From Phaeobacter gallaeciensis (GTDB lineage: Bacteria > Pseudomonadota > Alphaproteobacteria > Rhodobacterales > Rhodobacteraceae), in assembly GCF_001678945.1 (NCBI RefSeq), contig NZ_CP015124.1, positions 2,890,001 through 2,954,000 of the forward strand: a DNA stretch of 64,000 bases, written 5' to 3'. The notes beneath the pieces were generated by a model. The model did no database searches and was not told the DNA's origin. It saw only the letters and a program-made list of their open reading frames with translations. This document shows, one piece after another, positions 42,378-50,458 of this stretch (positions are counted from its first letter, which is position 1; the number at the start of each line of letters is the position of its first letter). Made by a program: the position numbers and the translations under genes.

Positions 42378-43637
42378 ATGACGATCTGGACACCGCAGGA
42401 CGACGGCTTTGCCGATCTCAGCAGCCACGACACCTTTGCCAATGGCGCGCCGCATAACACCTTTGCCCGGCTGCGCCGCGACGATCCCCTGCACTGGACG
42501 GAATACGCGGGCGGTGAAAACTACTGGTCCGTCACCCGCTATGAAGACATCACCGCGATGAACAAGAACACCGAGGTGTTTTCCTCGGCGCGCGGTATCC
42601 GGATGGAGGATCAGTCCTACGAGGAATATCTCGCCCGCCGCACCTTTCAGGAGACTGATCCGCCGGAGCATTCCAAGGTGCGCATGAAGCTGATCAAGGC
42701 CTTCTCCAAGACCACCATGGCGCAATACGAAGAGGATATTCGCACGCTTTGTGCCGAGATCCTGGATCAGGCGCTAGCGAAGGGCACATTTGACGCCACC
42801 AAGGAAATTGCCCGGCAATTGCCGATGCGGATGCTGGGGCGCGTGGTGGGCCTGCCGGAGGAAGACCTGCCCTGGCTGGTGGAAAAGGGCGATGCGCTGA
42901 TTGCCAATACGGACCCGGATTTCACCACCCATGTGCTCGACAAGATGGACACGGATGAATTCCGCATGATGCCGTTTAACTCTCCGGCGGGGGCGGAACT
43001 CTATGTCTATGCCAAGGAGCTGATGGAGGCGAAGGCGAAGAAGGGCGACACCTCTGGCGTTTTGAACCTGATCCTGGAACCGGCCAAGGACGGATCCACC
43101 ATCACCGAGACCGAGTTCCGCAATTTCTTCTGCCTGCTTGTTGCAGCAGGCAACGATACCACGCGCTATTCGATTGCGGCTGGCATTCAGGCCATGTGCC
43201 ATCAGCCCGAGCTGCTCGCGCAGATGCAGGCGGGCGGCGCGGTGTGGGACACGGCGGCGGATGAGATCATTCGCTGGGCCACGCCTGCGCTTTACTTCCG
43301 CCGCACCGCGACCCGCGACGTTGAGATGCACGGCAAGACGATCCGGGCAGGGGACAAGGTGCTCTACTGGTTCATCTCGGCTAACCGGGACGAAAGCTAT
43401 TTCGGTGATCCTTTCCGCGTCGACCTGATGCGCAGCCCCAACCGGCATGTGTCCTTTGGGCAATTCGGCCCGCATGTCTGTCTTGGCATGTGGTTGGCCC
43501 GGCTGGAGGTCACGGTGCTGTTTCAGGAGCTGGCCAAGCGGATTTCGCATATCGAGGCAGCGGGGCCGCATAAATTCCTGCGCTCCAACTTTGTCGGCGG
43601 CATCAAGGAATTGCCGGTGCGGGTTAAGGCGGCTTAG
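42378..43637 (+). CDS. Cytochrome P450 monooxygenase
   Basis: A 419-residue soluble bacterial P450. I-helix oxygen-binding motif AGNDTT is at 257-262, ExxR is E296-I-I-R299, and the heme-ligand loop SFGQFGPHVCLG has C368. The loop is one residue longer than in P450cam between the Phe and the Cys, as in CYP125/CYP142-like steroid or terpene hydroxylases. A type-I [2Fe-2S] ferredoxin gene follows 1.5 kb downstream and would be its electron donor; no ferredoxin reductase is seen. The substrate is unknown but may be a glutamylated amine, given the GS-like and amidotransferase neighbours. Confidence 0.95.
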   Translation: MTIWTPQDDGFADLSSHDTFANGAPHNTFARLRRDDPLHWTEYAGGENYWSVTRYEDITAMNKNTEVFSSARGIRMEDQSYEEYLARRTFQETDPPEHSKVRMKLIKAFSKTTMAQYEEDIRTLCAEILDQALAKGTFDATKEIARQLPMRMLGRVVGLPEEDLPWLVEKGDALIANTDPDFTTHVLDKMDTDEFRMMPFNSPAGAELYVYAKELMEAKAKKGDTSGVLNLILEPAKDGSTITETEFRNFFCLLVAAGNDTTRYSIAAGIQAMCHQPELLAQMQAGGAVWDTAADEIIRWATPALYFRRTATRDVEMHGKTIRAGDKVLYWFISANRDESYFGDPFRVDLMRSPNRHVSFGQFGPHVCLGMWLARLEVTVLFQELAKRISHIEAAGPHKFLRSNFVGGIKELPVRVKAA

Positions 43638-43648
43638 GCTGGGATAAA

Positions 43649-43737
43649 CCTTTGGTCCGGGGCAAAGGCCCGGACAGCGCCCGACCTCCCGCACGGGAGG
43701 GCGCTTACGCACCCACCCGAGGTCGGCCGCTGTCCTC
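43649..43737. repeat. GC-rich palindromic intergenic repeat, family 1, diverged inverted copy
   Basis: The P450-GS gap aligns by eye with the reverse complement of the 33059-33150 copy, sharing GGACAGCGCCCG, then GGGCGCTT and CC.CCCGAGG at comparable spacing. Confidence 0.45.
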
Positions 43738-43816
43738 TGGTGGTTGGGTGAAATGATATGGGCATAACGGCACGCAAAAGATGCCGCAGCCCGTCCAACA
43801 GGAAGGACCTTGAGCT

Positions 43817-45106
43817 ATGAAGACCCGCCTGCGCGCGATGTTCTGCGATCACCTCAGCATCATGCGGGGAAAATACCTCCCCAATTCCAAGATCGGTGAC
43901 GATGCCACGCGGTTCTGCCGCTCGGTCTTTGGCACCCATTACGACAAGGACCTGCTGGACGCGCCGGGATCCCTGGTCAAACAGGGCCTGCCGGATATGG
44001 AGCTGAAATGGCTGCACGATGATATCCGCGACAGCTGGCATGCCTCGACCAAGGTGGTGCTGGGTGACCTCTACGACGATGCGGGGGAGCCGCTCTCCCT
44101 TTGCCCGCGTGGGGCGCTGAAACGGGCAGTGGCGGCCTGGTCCGCCAAGGGGCTGCAGCCCAAGGTGGGGATCGAGCTGGAAGCCTTTGCCCTGCAGGCC
44201 GATGAGAACGGCCGCCTGATGCCATACGATGCGCCGGGTGGCGTGGTCTATGGCACCGGCCCTTTTGCTGACCCCTTGCGGTTCAACGACCGGATCTGGG
44301 CGATGGCGGATGAGATGGGCTTTAGCCTTGATATGATCACCGCTGAATTCGACAGCCCCCAGTTCGAATACACGCTGACCTTTGATGATGCGGTGAAGGC
44401 AGTGGACGATATCGTGCTGTTCCGCCTGATGGCGCGGGAGATCGCGCTGGAATACGGCATCGTGCTGACCTTCATGCCCAAACCCATCGCCGAGGCGGGC
44501 GGATCGGGCATGCATATCAATTATTCCTTCGTGGACGAGGCGGGCGGCAATGCGCTGTCCTCAGGCCCGCGTGGCGGGCCCGAGCACATGAACGATCTGG
44601 CGCGCGGCTGCCTTGCTGGTGTGCTGCACCACCACAAGGGGTTGGCCGGTCTGATTGCACCGACCGCAAACAGTTACATGCGGCTGCAGCCCGGCAGCTT
44701 GTCGGGGTACTGGCAGAACTGGGGCGGCGATCACCGCAACGTCACCACAAGGATCAGCTCCGAAGGCGGCGCCAAGGCGCGGCTGGAACACCGGATGGCC
44801 GATGCCTCGGCCAATCCCTACACGGCGGTGGCGGCGGTGCTGCAGGCGTCTCTCTTGGGGGTCGAGAAGGGTTACTCCCTGCCGCCGATGGAAACCGGCG
44901 ACGGTTTTGACCGCACCGATGCGCGCGAAGGTACGGCGATCGACCTGAAAGGCGCGGTGACGGATCTGGAGCGCGACACGGTTCTGGCAAAGGCAGTCGG
45001 GGAGGAACTGGTGGCAAACCACGTCTTCATGAAACGTAAGGAAGTGCGCAAGACCCGCGATCTGGAAGGCGACGGGATGCGCGATTTCTATGTGCATTTT
45101 GTCTGA
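43817..45106 (+). CDS. Glutamine synthetase-like gamma-glutamyl-amide ligase
   Basis: A 429-residue member of the glutamine synthetase superfamily. Metal and substrate motifs are GIELEAF (E120, E122), AEFDSPQFEYT (E177, E184), GSGMHINYS (H233, but N235 in place of the second His of GSGMHxH), NSYMRLQPGS and HRMADASANPY. Length and motif variants point away from housekeeping GlnA and towards ligases that join glutamate to other amines, such as PuuA, GMAS or AtdA1. It needs ATP and should be cytosolic. Between P450 and ferredoxin genes, it is the centre of a possible glutamylation-dependent oxidation pathway. Confidence 0.85.
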   Translation: MKTRLRAMFCDHLSIMRGKYLPNSKIGDDATRFCRSVFGTHYDKDLLDAPGSLVKQGLPDMELKWLHDDIRDSWHASTKVVLGDLYDDAGEPLSLCPRGALKRAVAAWSAKGLQPKVGIELEAFALQADENGRLMPYDAPGGVVYGTGPFADPLRFNDRIWAMADEMGFSLDMITAEFDSPQFEYTLTFDDAVKAVDDIVLFRLMAREIALEYGIVLTFMPKPIAEAGGSGMHINYSFVDEAGGNALSSGPRGGPEHMNDLARGCLAGVLHHHKGLAGLIAPTANSYMRLQPGSLSGYWQNWGGDHRNVTTRISSEGGAKARLEHRMADASANPYTAVAAVLQASLLGVEKGYSLPPMETGDGFDRTDAREGTAIDLKGAVTDLERDTVLAKAVGEELVANHVFMKRKEVRKTRDLEGDGMRDFYVHFV

Positions 45107-45136
45107 CTGCGGCAGGCGGGACCGAGTGGGGGAGAG

Positions 45137-45454
45137 ATGACAGTGAAAGTGACCTGGAAACTGCCGGATGGCACAGAGATCACCGGCGCAGCGGAAAACG
45201 GGCAGAACCTGATGCAGGCCGCGCTGGCTCATGATGTGCCGGGGATCATCGGTGAATGCGGCGGCACGCTCAGCTGCGCCACCTGCCATGTCTATGTGGA
45301 TCCGGCCTGGTCCGACAAATGCGGTGCGCCCGAGGATTTCGAGGACGCGATGCTGGATATGGCCGAGGAACGGCGCGACAGCTCCCGCCTCAGCTGCCAG
45401 ATCGAGGCGAGCCCGGATCTGGACGGGCTGGTGCTGATCGTGCCCGAAGAGTAA
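45137..45454 (+). CDS. [2Fe-2S] ferredoxin, adrenodoxin/putidaredoxin type
   Basis: A 105-residue ferredoxin. Cluster cysteines are C41, C47, C50 and C87 (C-x5-C-x2-C-x36-C), as in putidaredoxin. The acidic helix region APEDFEDAMLDMAEE is the usual P450/reductase docking surface. It lies 30 bases downstream of the GS-like gene and is expected to reduce the P450 at 42378. Confidence 0.95.
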   Translation: MTVKVTWKLPDGTEITGAAENGQNLMQAALAHDVPGIIGECGGTLSCATCHVYVDPAWSDKCGAPEDFEDAMLDMAEERRDSSRLSCQIEASPDLDGLVLIVPEE

Positions 45455-45554
45455 CGCGCCCGGCGAAACAGCGGTGCCCGGCGCGGCTGCTCTTGTCTTT
45501 GGTCCGGGCGCTGCGCAGTCTGCGCCAGACCAACAACGGGACGAGGGCAAGCGC

Positions 45555-46319
45555 GTGGCGGAGACAGGGCAGAGGGCAGACGATTTGGAATTGCAACCCG
45601 ATGTCGTGGCGGCCAATTGTCTTGGCGTTCTGGTGCCGCAATCAGGCTTCCTCAATGAAAAGCGCATCGCCCGGATCAACGCGGCCCGCTATGAGGGGCA
45701 GGAGATTGCCGGTGCGCTGCATGTGATCGAAAAGGGCGACCGGGTGCTGGAAATCGGCGCCGGGATCGGTGTCGTCGGTGGCGTGATGGCGCGCCACAGT
45801 GGGGCAGAGCGTATTCTATCGTTCGAGGCCAACCCGCAGCTGATCCCGGTGGTTCGCGCGCTCCATGCGATGAACGGGCTGGAAGAACGGATCGAGGTGC
45901 GCAACGAAGTGCTGGTGACGGCGCCCGATGCGCCGGAGGCGATGGAATTCCATGTGCGCAGCAGCTACCTCGGCTCTTCCCTCCTGAACCCGGAGGGGCG
46001 CCCCTCGGACCTGGTCCGGGTGCCGACGCGGTCCTTTGCAGAGGTTTGCGCCGAGCTGAAACCCAATATTCTGATCATGGATATTGAGGGAGGCGAGCTG
46101 GAACTGCTGCGCCACATGGATCTGTCGGGTTTCCGGGGCGTGGTGCTGGAATTCCACCCCGAGGCCTATGGCATCGGCGGCATGCGGGAATGCAAGAATG
46201 TGCTGCGGGATGCCGGATTTACCCGCATCGCGGAGAAGTCGACCCGCATCGTCTGGACCTGTCTGCGGATGGAGGTAAAGGTCGAGGGCGATGGGGCCTC
46301 TGTAGCGGAAACCACCTGA
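45555..46319 (+). CDS. FkbM-family SAM-dependent methyltransferase
   Basis: A 254-residue methyltransferase. SAM motif I is VLEIGAGIGVVGG, followed by SFEANPQLIPVV and LIMDIEGGELELL, which characterise FkbM. The start is taken as GTG 45555 with GAGGG upstream; an ATG at 45474 would begin in palindromic spacer DNA. FkbM enzymes usually O-methylate sugars or polyketides. It could modify the product of the P450 cluster or be unrelated. Its end is convergent with the aminotransferase gene across two strong hairpins. Confidence 0.82.
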   Translation: MAETGQRADDLELQPDVVAANCLGVLVPQSGFLNEKRIARINAARYEGQEIAGALHVIEKGDRVLEIGAGIGVVGGVMARHSGAERILSFEANPQLIPVVRALHAMNGLEERIEVRNEVLVTAPDAPEAMEFHVRSSYLGSSLLNPEGRPSDLVRVPTRSFAEVCAELKPNILIMDIEGGELELLRHMDLSGFRGVVLEFHPEAYGIGGMRECKNVLRDAGFTRIAEKSTRIVWTCLRMEVKVEGDGASVAETT

Positions 46320-46386
46320 ACTCTCGAAATAAAGTGCGCTGGCTGTACCCCGGTGCCGCGCCGCGTCAGCGGCGCTACCGAGAGGC

Positions 46387-46460
46387 GCGGTCCCGAAGCG
46401 GAGGCTTCGGGACCGCCATGGTATCTGGTGGCCTGTGCCGGGCCATTGGCCCGGCACAGG
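46387..46460. terminator. Two tandem 13-bp hairpins between convergent genes
   Basis: GCGGTCCCGAAGC pairs perfectly with GCTTCGGGACCGC around GGAG (46387-46416), and CCTGTGCCGGGCC with GGCCCGGCACAGG around ATT (46432-46460). Neither has a T-run. They separate the FkbM gene from the oppositely oriented aminotransferase gene and probably act in both directions. Confidence 0.65.
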
Positions 46461-46492
46461 CGCCCGCGCACGAATGCAGAGCAAAGCGCAGA

Positions 46493-47848
46493 TCAGCTGG
46501 CGGCAGCAAGGCCCGCATCAAGGGCCGAAAGGATGGTGCTGACATCGGCGGCCTCCAGCACCAGCGGCGGCGACAGGATGATATTTGGACCAGAGACCCG
46601 CACCATGGCGCCCGATTGATAGGCAACCTCCTGCACCATGCCGATGGTCTTCTTGTCGATCGGGGTCTTGCTGACGTGATCGCCAACCAGTTCCAGCGCG
46701 CACATCAGCCCGTGGCCACCACGCACATCACCGATGAGGCCGTATTTGTCCTTCAGCGCCAGAAGACCCTCGTGCAGTTCCGCGCCGCGCGCTGCGGCGT
46801 TTTCCGGCACGTTGAGGCGTTTGGTTTCCGCAAGGCAGGCGAGCGCCGCGGCCGCCCCCACCGGGTGGCCGGAGTAAGTGTAGCCGTGGCCAATGGCCGC
46901 CTTGCCGCTTTCGTCGCTCTCAAAGACCTCGGCCACCCCATCGGCGATCATCACCGCGCCAAAGGGGAAATACCCATTGGTGATCGCCTTGGCGGTGCAC
47001 ATCAGGTCGGGCTGCACCCCCCAGTGACGCGATCCGGTCCAGGAGCCGGTGCGGCCAAAGGCGGTGATCACCTCATCCGCGATCAATAGAATCCCGTGTT
47101 TCGAGCAGATCTGCCGCACGCCGGGCATGAAGCTTTCATGTGGCGGGATCACCCCGCCGGCGCCCAGGATCGGCTCCATGATGAAGGCGGCGATGGTGCC
47201 TGCGCCCTGAAAGGCGATCTCATCCTCCAGCGCCTGCAGGCAGAGCTGGGCCAGACGCTCGGGATCACTCTCATTGAAGGGGTTGCGATAGGTATAGGGC
47301 GCCGGGATGTGGTGGCAGCCGGGTAGAAGCGGTTCGTACTGGGTGCGGAAATTCGCGTTTCCGTTGACCGAGGCGCCGCCCATATGGGTGCCGTGATAGC
47401 CCTTCTTGAGGCTGAGGAACTTGGTGCGCCCCTCCTGACCGCGGATCTTGTGGTACTGGCGCGCCAGCCGCAGGGCGGTTTCCACCGAGTCCGAGCCGCC
47501 CGAGGTGAAGAACGCGCGGCTGAGGCCGTCGGGGGCAAAGAAATCCTTCAGCTCTTCGGCCAGTTGGATCACCTGATCGTTGGTGGTGCCCCGGAAGGTG
47601 GAATAATAGGGCAGGACATCCAGCTGCGCGGCGATGGCATCCTTCACTGGCTGGCAGGAAAACCCGAGGTTCACGTTCCAGAGGCCCCCGACCGCATCCA
47701 CGACCTCGTGCCCGTCAACATCGGTGATCGAAACGCCCCGGGCGCCGGTCACGATGGTGGGGGGATTGGCAAGGCTGTCGGCCGGATGCGCCATCGGGTG
47801 CCAGAGTGATTTGGCGTTATGTTCTTTGAGGAAATTGGAATCTTTCAT
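46493..47848 (-). CDS. Class III omega-aminotransferase (amine/beta-alanine:pyruvate type)
   Basis: A 451-residue fold-I PLP transaminase. PLP lysine K287 lies in CTAKAITNGYFP; D258 in LLIADEVITAFGRTG binds the pyridine nitrogen; FFTSGGSDSVETALRLAR holds the phosphate. It is close to beta-alanine:pyruvate or amine:pyruvate transaminases. A ribosome site GGAG precedes ATG 47848. It is cotranscribed with the IclR gene upstream and may supply the aldehyde used by the ALDH in the divergent operon. Confidence 0.92.
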   Translation of the reverse strand: MKDSNFLKEHNAKSLWHPMAHPADSLANPPTIVTGARGVSITDVDGHEVVDAVGGLWNVNLGFSCQPVKDAIAAQLDVLPYYSTFRGTTNDQVIQLAEELKDFFAPDGLSRAFFTSGGSDSVETALRLARQYHKIRGQEGRTKFLSLKKGYHGTHMGGASVNGNANFRTQYEPLLPGCHHIPAPYTYRNPFNESDPERLAQLCLQALEDEIAFQGAGTIAAFIMEPILGAGGVIPPHESFMPGVRQICSKHGILLIADEVITAFGRTGSWTGSRHWGVQPDLMCTAKAITNGYFPFGAVMIADGVAEVFESDESGKAAIGHGYTYSGHPVGAAAALACLAETKRLNVPENAAARGAELHEGLLALKDKYGLIGDVRGGHGLMCALELVGDHVSKTPIDKKTIGMVQEVAYQSGAMVRVSGPNIILSPPLVLEAADVSTILSALDAGLAAAS

Positions 47849-47924
47849 GGAACGAGCTCCTGATTGCGGGGCCATCCGGCGGCGCCGGTGGGGGAAAGGC
47901 GGAAAAACGGGATCATATGCGGCA

Positions 47925-48704
47925 TCATGCGGCGGCCTCTTGGGGGTAGTCGGCCGGGGCGGCGCCGCCGATACGATGGGTCAGGGTCTGACCGGCGCGG
48001 TGCAGGGCGGCGGGGATCAGAACGGATTGTTCCGGCGTCATGCGGGACACCGGCGCGGCCACGGCAAGGGCGCCGATCACCTGCCGGTCGGCGCCAAAGA
48101 CCGGCACCGCATGGGAATGCACCTCGGCTTCGAAGCCGCCGATGGATTGCGCCATGCCGCTGCAACGGACCTCTTCCAGCTGGCGGCGAATCTCTTCCGG
48201 ATCGGTTACGGTGGCGGCGGTGTGGCTGTGCAGCGGCCCGGACAGAACCGCATCGACGAACTCGGGATCGGCATAGGCCAGAACGGCCAGGCCGGAGGCG
48301 GTGCCGTGATAGGTCAGAACCTCGGCATCCTCCATCATCACCCGGGCGGCGTGGCGCGGCGAATAGGCGTGGCTAAGTGAGTTGAGCTGGGTGCCCTGCA
48401 CCAGCGACAGATGGGTGGTTTCCCCGGTTTCCTCGCTCAGATCCTTCAGCACCCGGCGCGAGACGGACAGGATCGGAACCGCGGCTTCGCGTAGGGCGGC
48501 GAGGCGCAGGACCTGCGGACCCAGCCGGTAGGACCGGTCGCCATCGGCCTGTTCGACAAAGCCTGATTCCTGCATTTCACCCATCAGCCGATAAACAGTC
48601 GCCTTGTTCATGCCTGACAGGCGCGTGAGATCGCTGAGGCCGATCTCGGTGCGGCCATGATTGAAATATGTCAGCAATGACAAGGCTTTGGAGACTGTAC
48701 CCAT
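47925..48704 (-). CDS. IclR-family transcription regulator
   Basis: A 259-residue regulator. An N-terminal winged helix (KALSLLTYF, GLSDLTRLSGMNKATVYRLMGEMQESGFVE) is followed by an IclR effector domain with VQGTQLNSLSHAYSPRHAARV. It is divergent from the tct transporter operon, and two palindromes lie in the intergenic region. It probably controls both the aminotransferase and the transporter operon in response to the imported carboxylate. ATG 48704 is preferred to an upstream in-frame start that lies in the promoter region. Confidence 0.88.
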   Translation of the reverse strand: MGTVSKALSLLTYFNHGRTEIGLSDLTRLSGMNKATVYRLMGEMQESGFVEQADGDRSYRLGPQVLRLAALREAAVPILSVSRRVLKDLSEETGETTHLSLVQGTQLNSLSHAYSPRHAARVMMEDAEVLTYHGTASGLAVLAYADPEFVDAVLSGPLHSHTAATVTDPEEIRRQLEEVRCSGMAQSIGGFEAEVHSHAVPVFGADRQVIGALAVAAPVSRMTPEQSVLIPAALHRAGQTLTHRIGGAAPADYPQEAAA

Positions 48705-48778
48705 GTGGTTCGGCGATCCCGTAAGTGCTGTGTGATCAGGCAAAGTCCAGGAATTTCCGCCTCTGCCTTTCAAATTTG

Positions 48779-48839
48779 TTGACAGATAACCGGGGAGGCT
48801 GTCAATCTAAATTCAAACCAACGGTTCGAATAATGAACC
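48779..48839. promoter_or_regulatory. Divergent IclR/tct control region
   Basis: TTGACAG (48779-48785) and CTGTCAA (48799-48805) form a perfect 7-bp inverted repeat; its left arm is also a consensus -35 hexamer. GGTTC (48823-48827) and GAACC (48835-48839) form a second palindrome. Both are plausible IclR-dimer sites near the tctC promoter. Confidence 0.45.
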
Positions 48840-48885
48840 AACATGACCCAACAGAGTCCAACTGACAGCAACCGGGAGACTTGCA

Positions 48886-49830
48886 ATGAAACTGACCACC
48901 ATCGTCAAAGGCGCAGCGGCGGCCACCGCCCTTGGCCTCAGCGCCGTTGCGGCGCAGGCCGAGTATCCGGAAAAGCCGGTGAACTTCATCGTGCCTTGGC
49001 CTCCGGGCGATCTGGAAGACGTGCTGACCCGGATGATCGCCGAGGATTTCCAGAACGAATACGGCGTCGCGGCGGCGGTGGTGAACAAGCCCGGCGGTGG
49101 CGGTGGACCCTTCCCCGGTGCGATCGAGGTCGCCAATGCGCCCGCTGATGGTTACACCATCGGCTCCTTCGTGATCGGCGTGCCGGTTGTCGGTCACCAG
49201 ATCGACATCCCGCCGCTGACCCCGGCCAAGTTCGACCCGCTGGGGATCTTCCTGACCTATCCCTTTGTCATCGCAACCTCGGGCGATGCGCCCTATTCCT
49301 CGATGGAGGAACTGGCAGCATACGCCAAGGAAAACGACGTGGCGCTGGGCCATTTCGGCGACGTGCTGACCCCGACCCAAGTGACCAAGGCCTTTGCCAA
49401 GAACGCCGGTTTCGAATGGGGCTCTGACGCGGCCTTTGACGCGCTGGATTGCAACACCCTGGCCTCGGGCGATGCGGATGTGATCAACACCACGCTGCAG
49501 CTGATCCTGCCCTGCCTTGATGATGTGAAGGTGCTGGTCTCGATCACCGATGAACGCATTCCGCTGGTGCCCGATGCGCCTGCGATCGGCGAGCTGGACG
49601 ACAGCCTCAACATCGCGCTGTGGAATGGTCTCTTCGTGACCAAGGACACGCCGCAGGACGTGCGCGACAAGATCATCGCGGTGGCCGAGAAAACCGTGAT
49701 GAGCGAACGCGCCCAGAACGTGGCCAAGGAAACCGGCGCGCTGATCTACTGGCAGAACGCCGAGGACAGCGCCGCCCGTGTGGCCGCTGACATCGACACA
49801 ATGGCGCGGATCGGTTCGATCCTCGAATAA
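48886..49830 (+). CDS. tctC: Tripartite tricarboxylate transporter, periplasmic binding protein
   Basis: A 314-residue TctC/BugD-type protein. The signal peptide (about 1-24) ends in AAQA before EYPEKPVNFIVPWPPGD, the usual mature start. Ligand-binding loops are less Gly-rich than in classical Bug proteins. It delivers a carboxylate to TctAB. GGGAG precedes ATG 48886. The IclR regulator gene is divergent and its ligand may be the same carboxylate. Confidence 0.92.
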   Translation: MKLTTIVKGAAAATALGLSAVAAQAEYPEKPVNFIVPWPPGDLEDVLTRMIAEDFQNEYGVAAAVVNKPGGGGGPFPGAIEVANAPADGYTIGSFVIGVPVVGHQIDIPPLTPAKFDPLGIFLTYPFVIATSGDAPYSSMEELAAYAKENDVALGHFGDVLTPTQVTKAFAKNAGFEWGSDAAFDALDCNTLASGDADVINTTLQLILPCLDDVKVLVSITDERIPLVPDAPAIGELDDSLNIALWNGLFVTKDTPQDVRDKIIAVAEKTVMSERAQNVAKETGALIYWQNAEDSAARVAADIDTMARIGSILE

Positions 49831-49903
49831 GCCATCCTCCCGGATCGGGGCGCCTCGCGGGCGCCCCGGACCCTTGTTTCCTGCGCGACAGAAGTTCCCC
49901 TCC

Positions 49904-50434
49904 ATGACGACAGAACGCGAACGCCGTTTTCCCGGACCCCGGCGCGGACAGCTGGTTTTTGCCCTTGGGTTTCTTGGGCTTTCCGTGCTGCTGCTGGTGC
50001 TGATTGGTGATCAGACCGCTTGGGTGAAAAAGACCAAACTCTTTGCCCAGCCCCGGTTCTGGCCCGGCGTGGCCCTGGGCGGCATGGTTCTGATGGGGGG
50101 CTTGCATCTCTACCGGCTGCCCTGGCGACGCACGACGCGGTTCGACCTGAACGAGGCCCGGCGCTGGGGGCAGGCGGTGGAATACGTCGCCTGGTTCATG
50201 GCCTACGTGCTGCTGGTGCCGCTTGTGGGCTATCTGCCGGTGACGCTGGTCTTCGTGCCGCTGCTGACCTGGCGCATGGGCTATCGCAGCCGCCTGATGC
50301 TGTGGACCAGCGCTGGTTTCGCCCTTGCCGTGGTGCTGGTGTTCAAGGGGCTGCTATCGGTGAAGATCCCCGGCGCGCTGCTCTATGAATATCTGCCGGG
50401 GGCCCTGCGCAGTTTTGCCATCCTCTACCTCTAA
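49904..50434 (+). CDS. tctB: Tripartite tricarboxylate transporter, small membrane subunit
   Basis: A 176-residue TctB protein with four predicted membrane segments (about 17-36, 44-63, 87-110, 120-150). The sequence is otherwise poorly conserved, as usual. The ATG at 49904 is selected because the first membrane segment follows in the family position; the frame opens earlier at 49778. It lies between tctC and tctA and should form the membrane complex with TctA. Confidence 0.88.
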   Translation: MTTERERRFPGPRRGQLVFALGFLGLSVLLLVLIGDQTAWVKKTKLFAQPRFWPGVALGGMVLMGGLHLYRLPWRRTTRFDLNEARRWGQAVEYVAWFMAYVLLVPLVGYLPVTLVFVPLLTWRMGYRSRLMLWTSAGFALAVVLVFKGLLSVKIPGALLYEYLPGALRSFAILYL

Positions 50435-50458
50435 GCCTTCAGTTTAACGGGATCCCCG

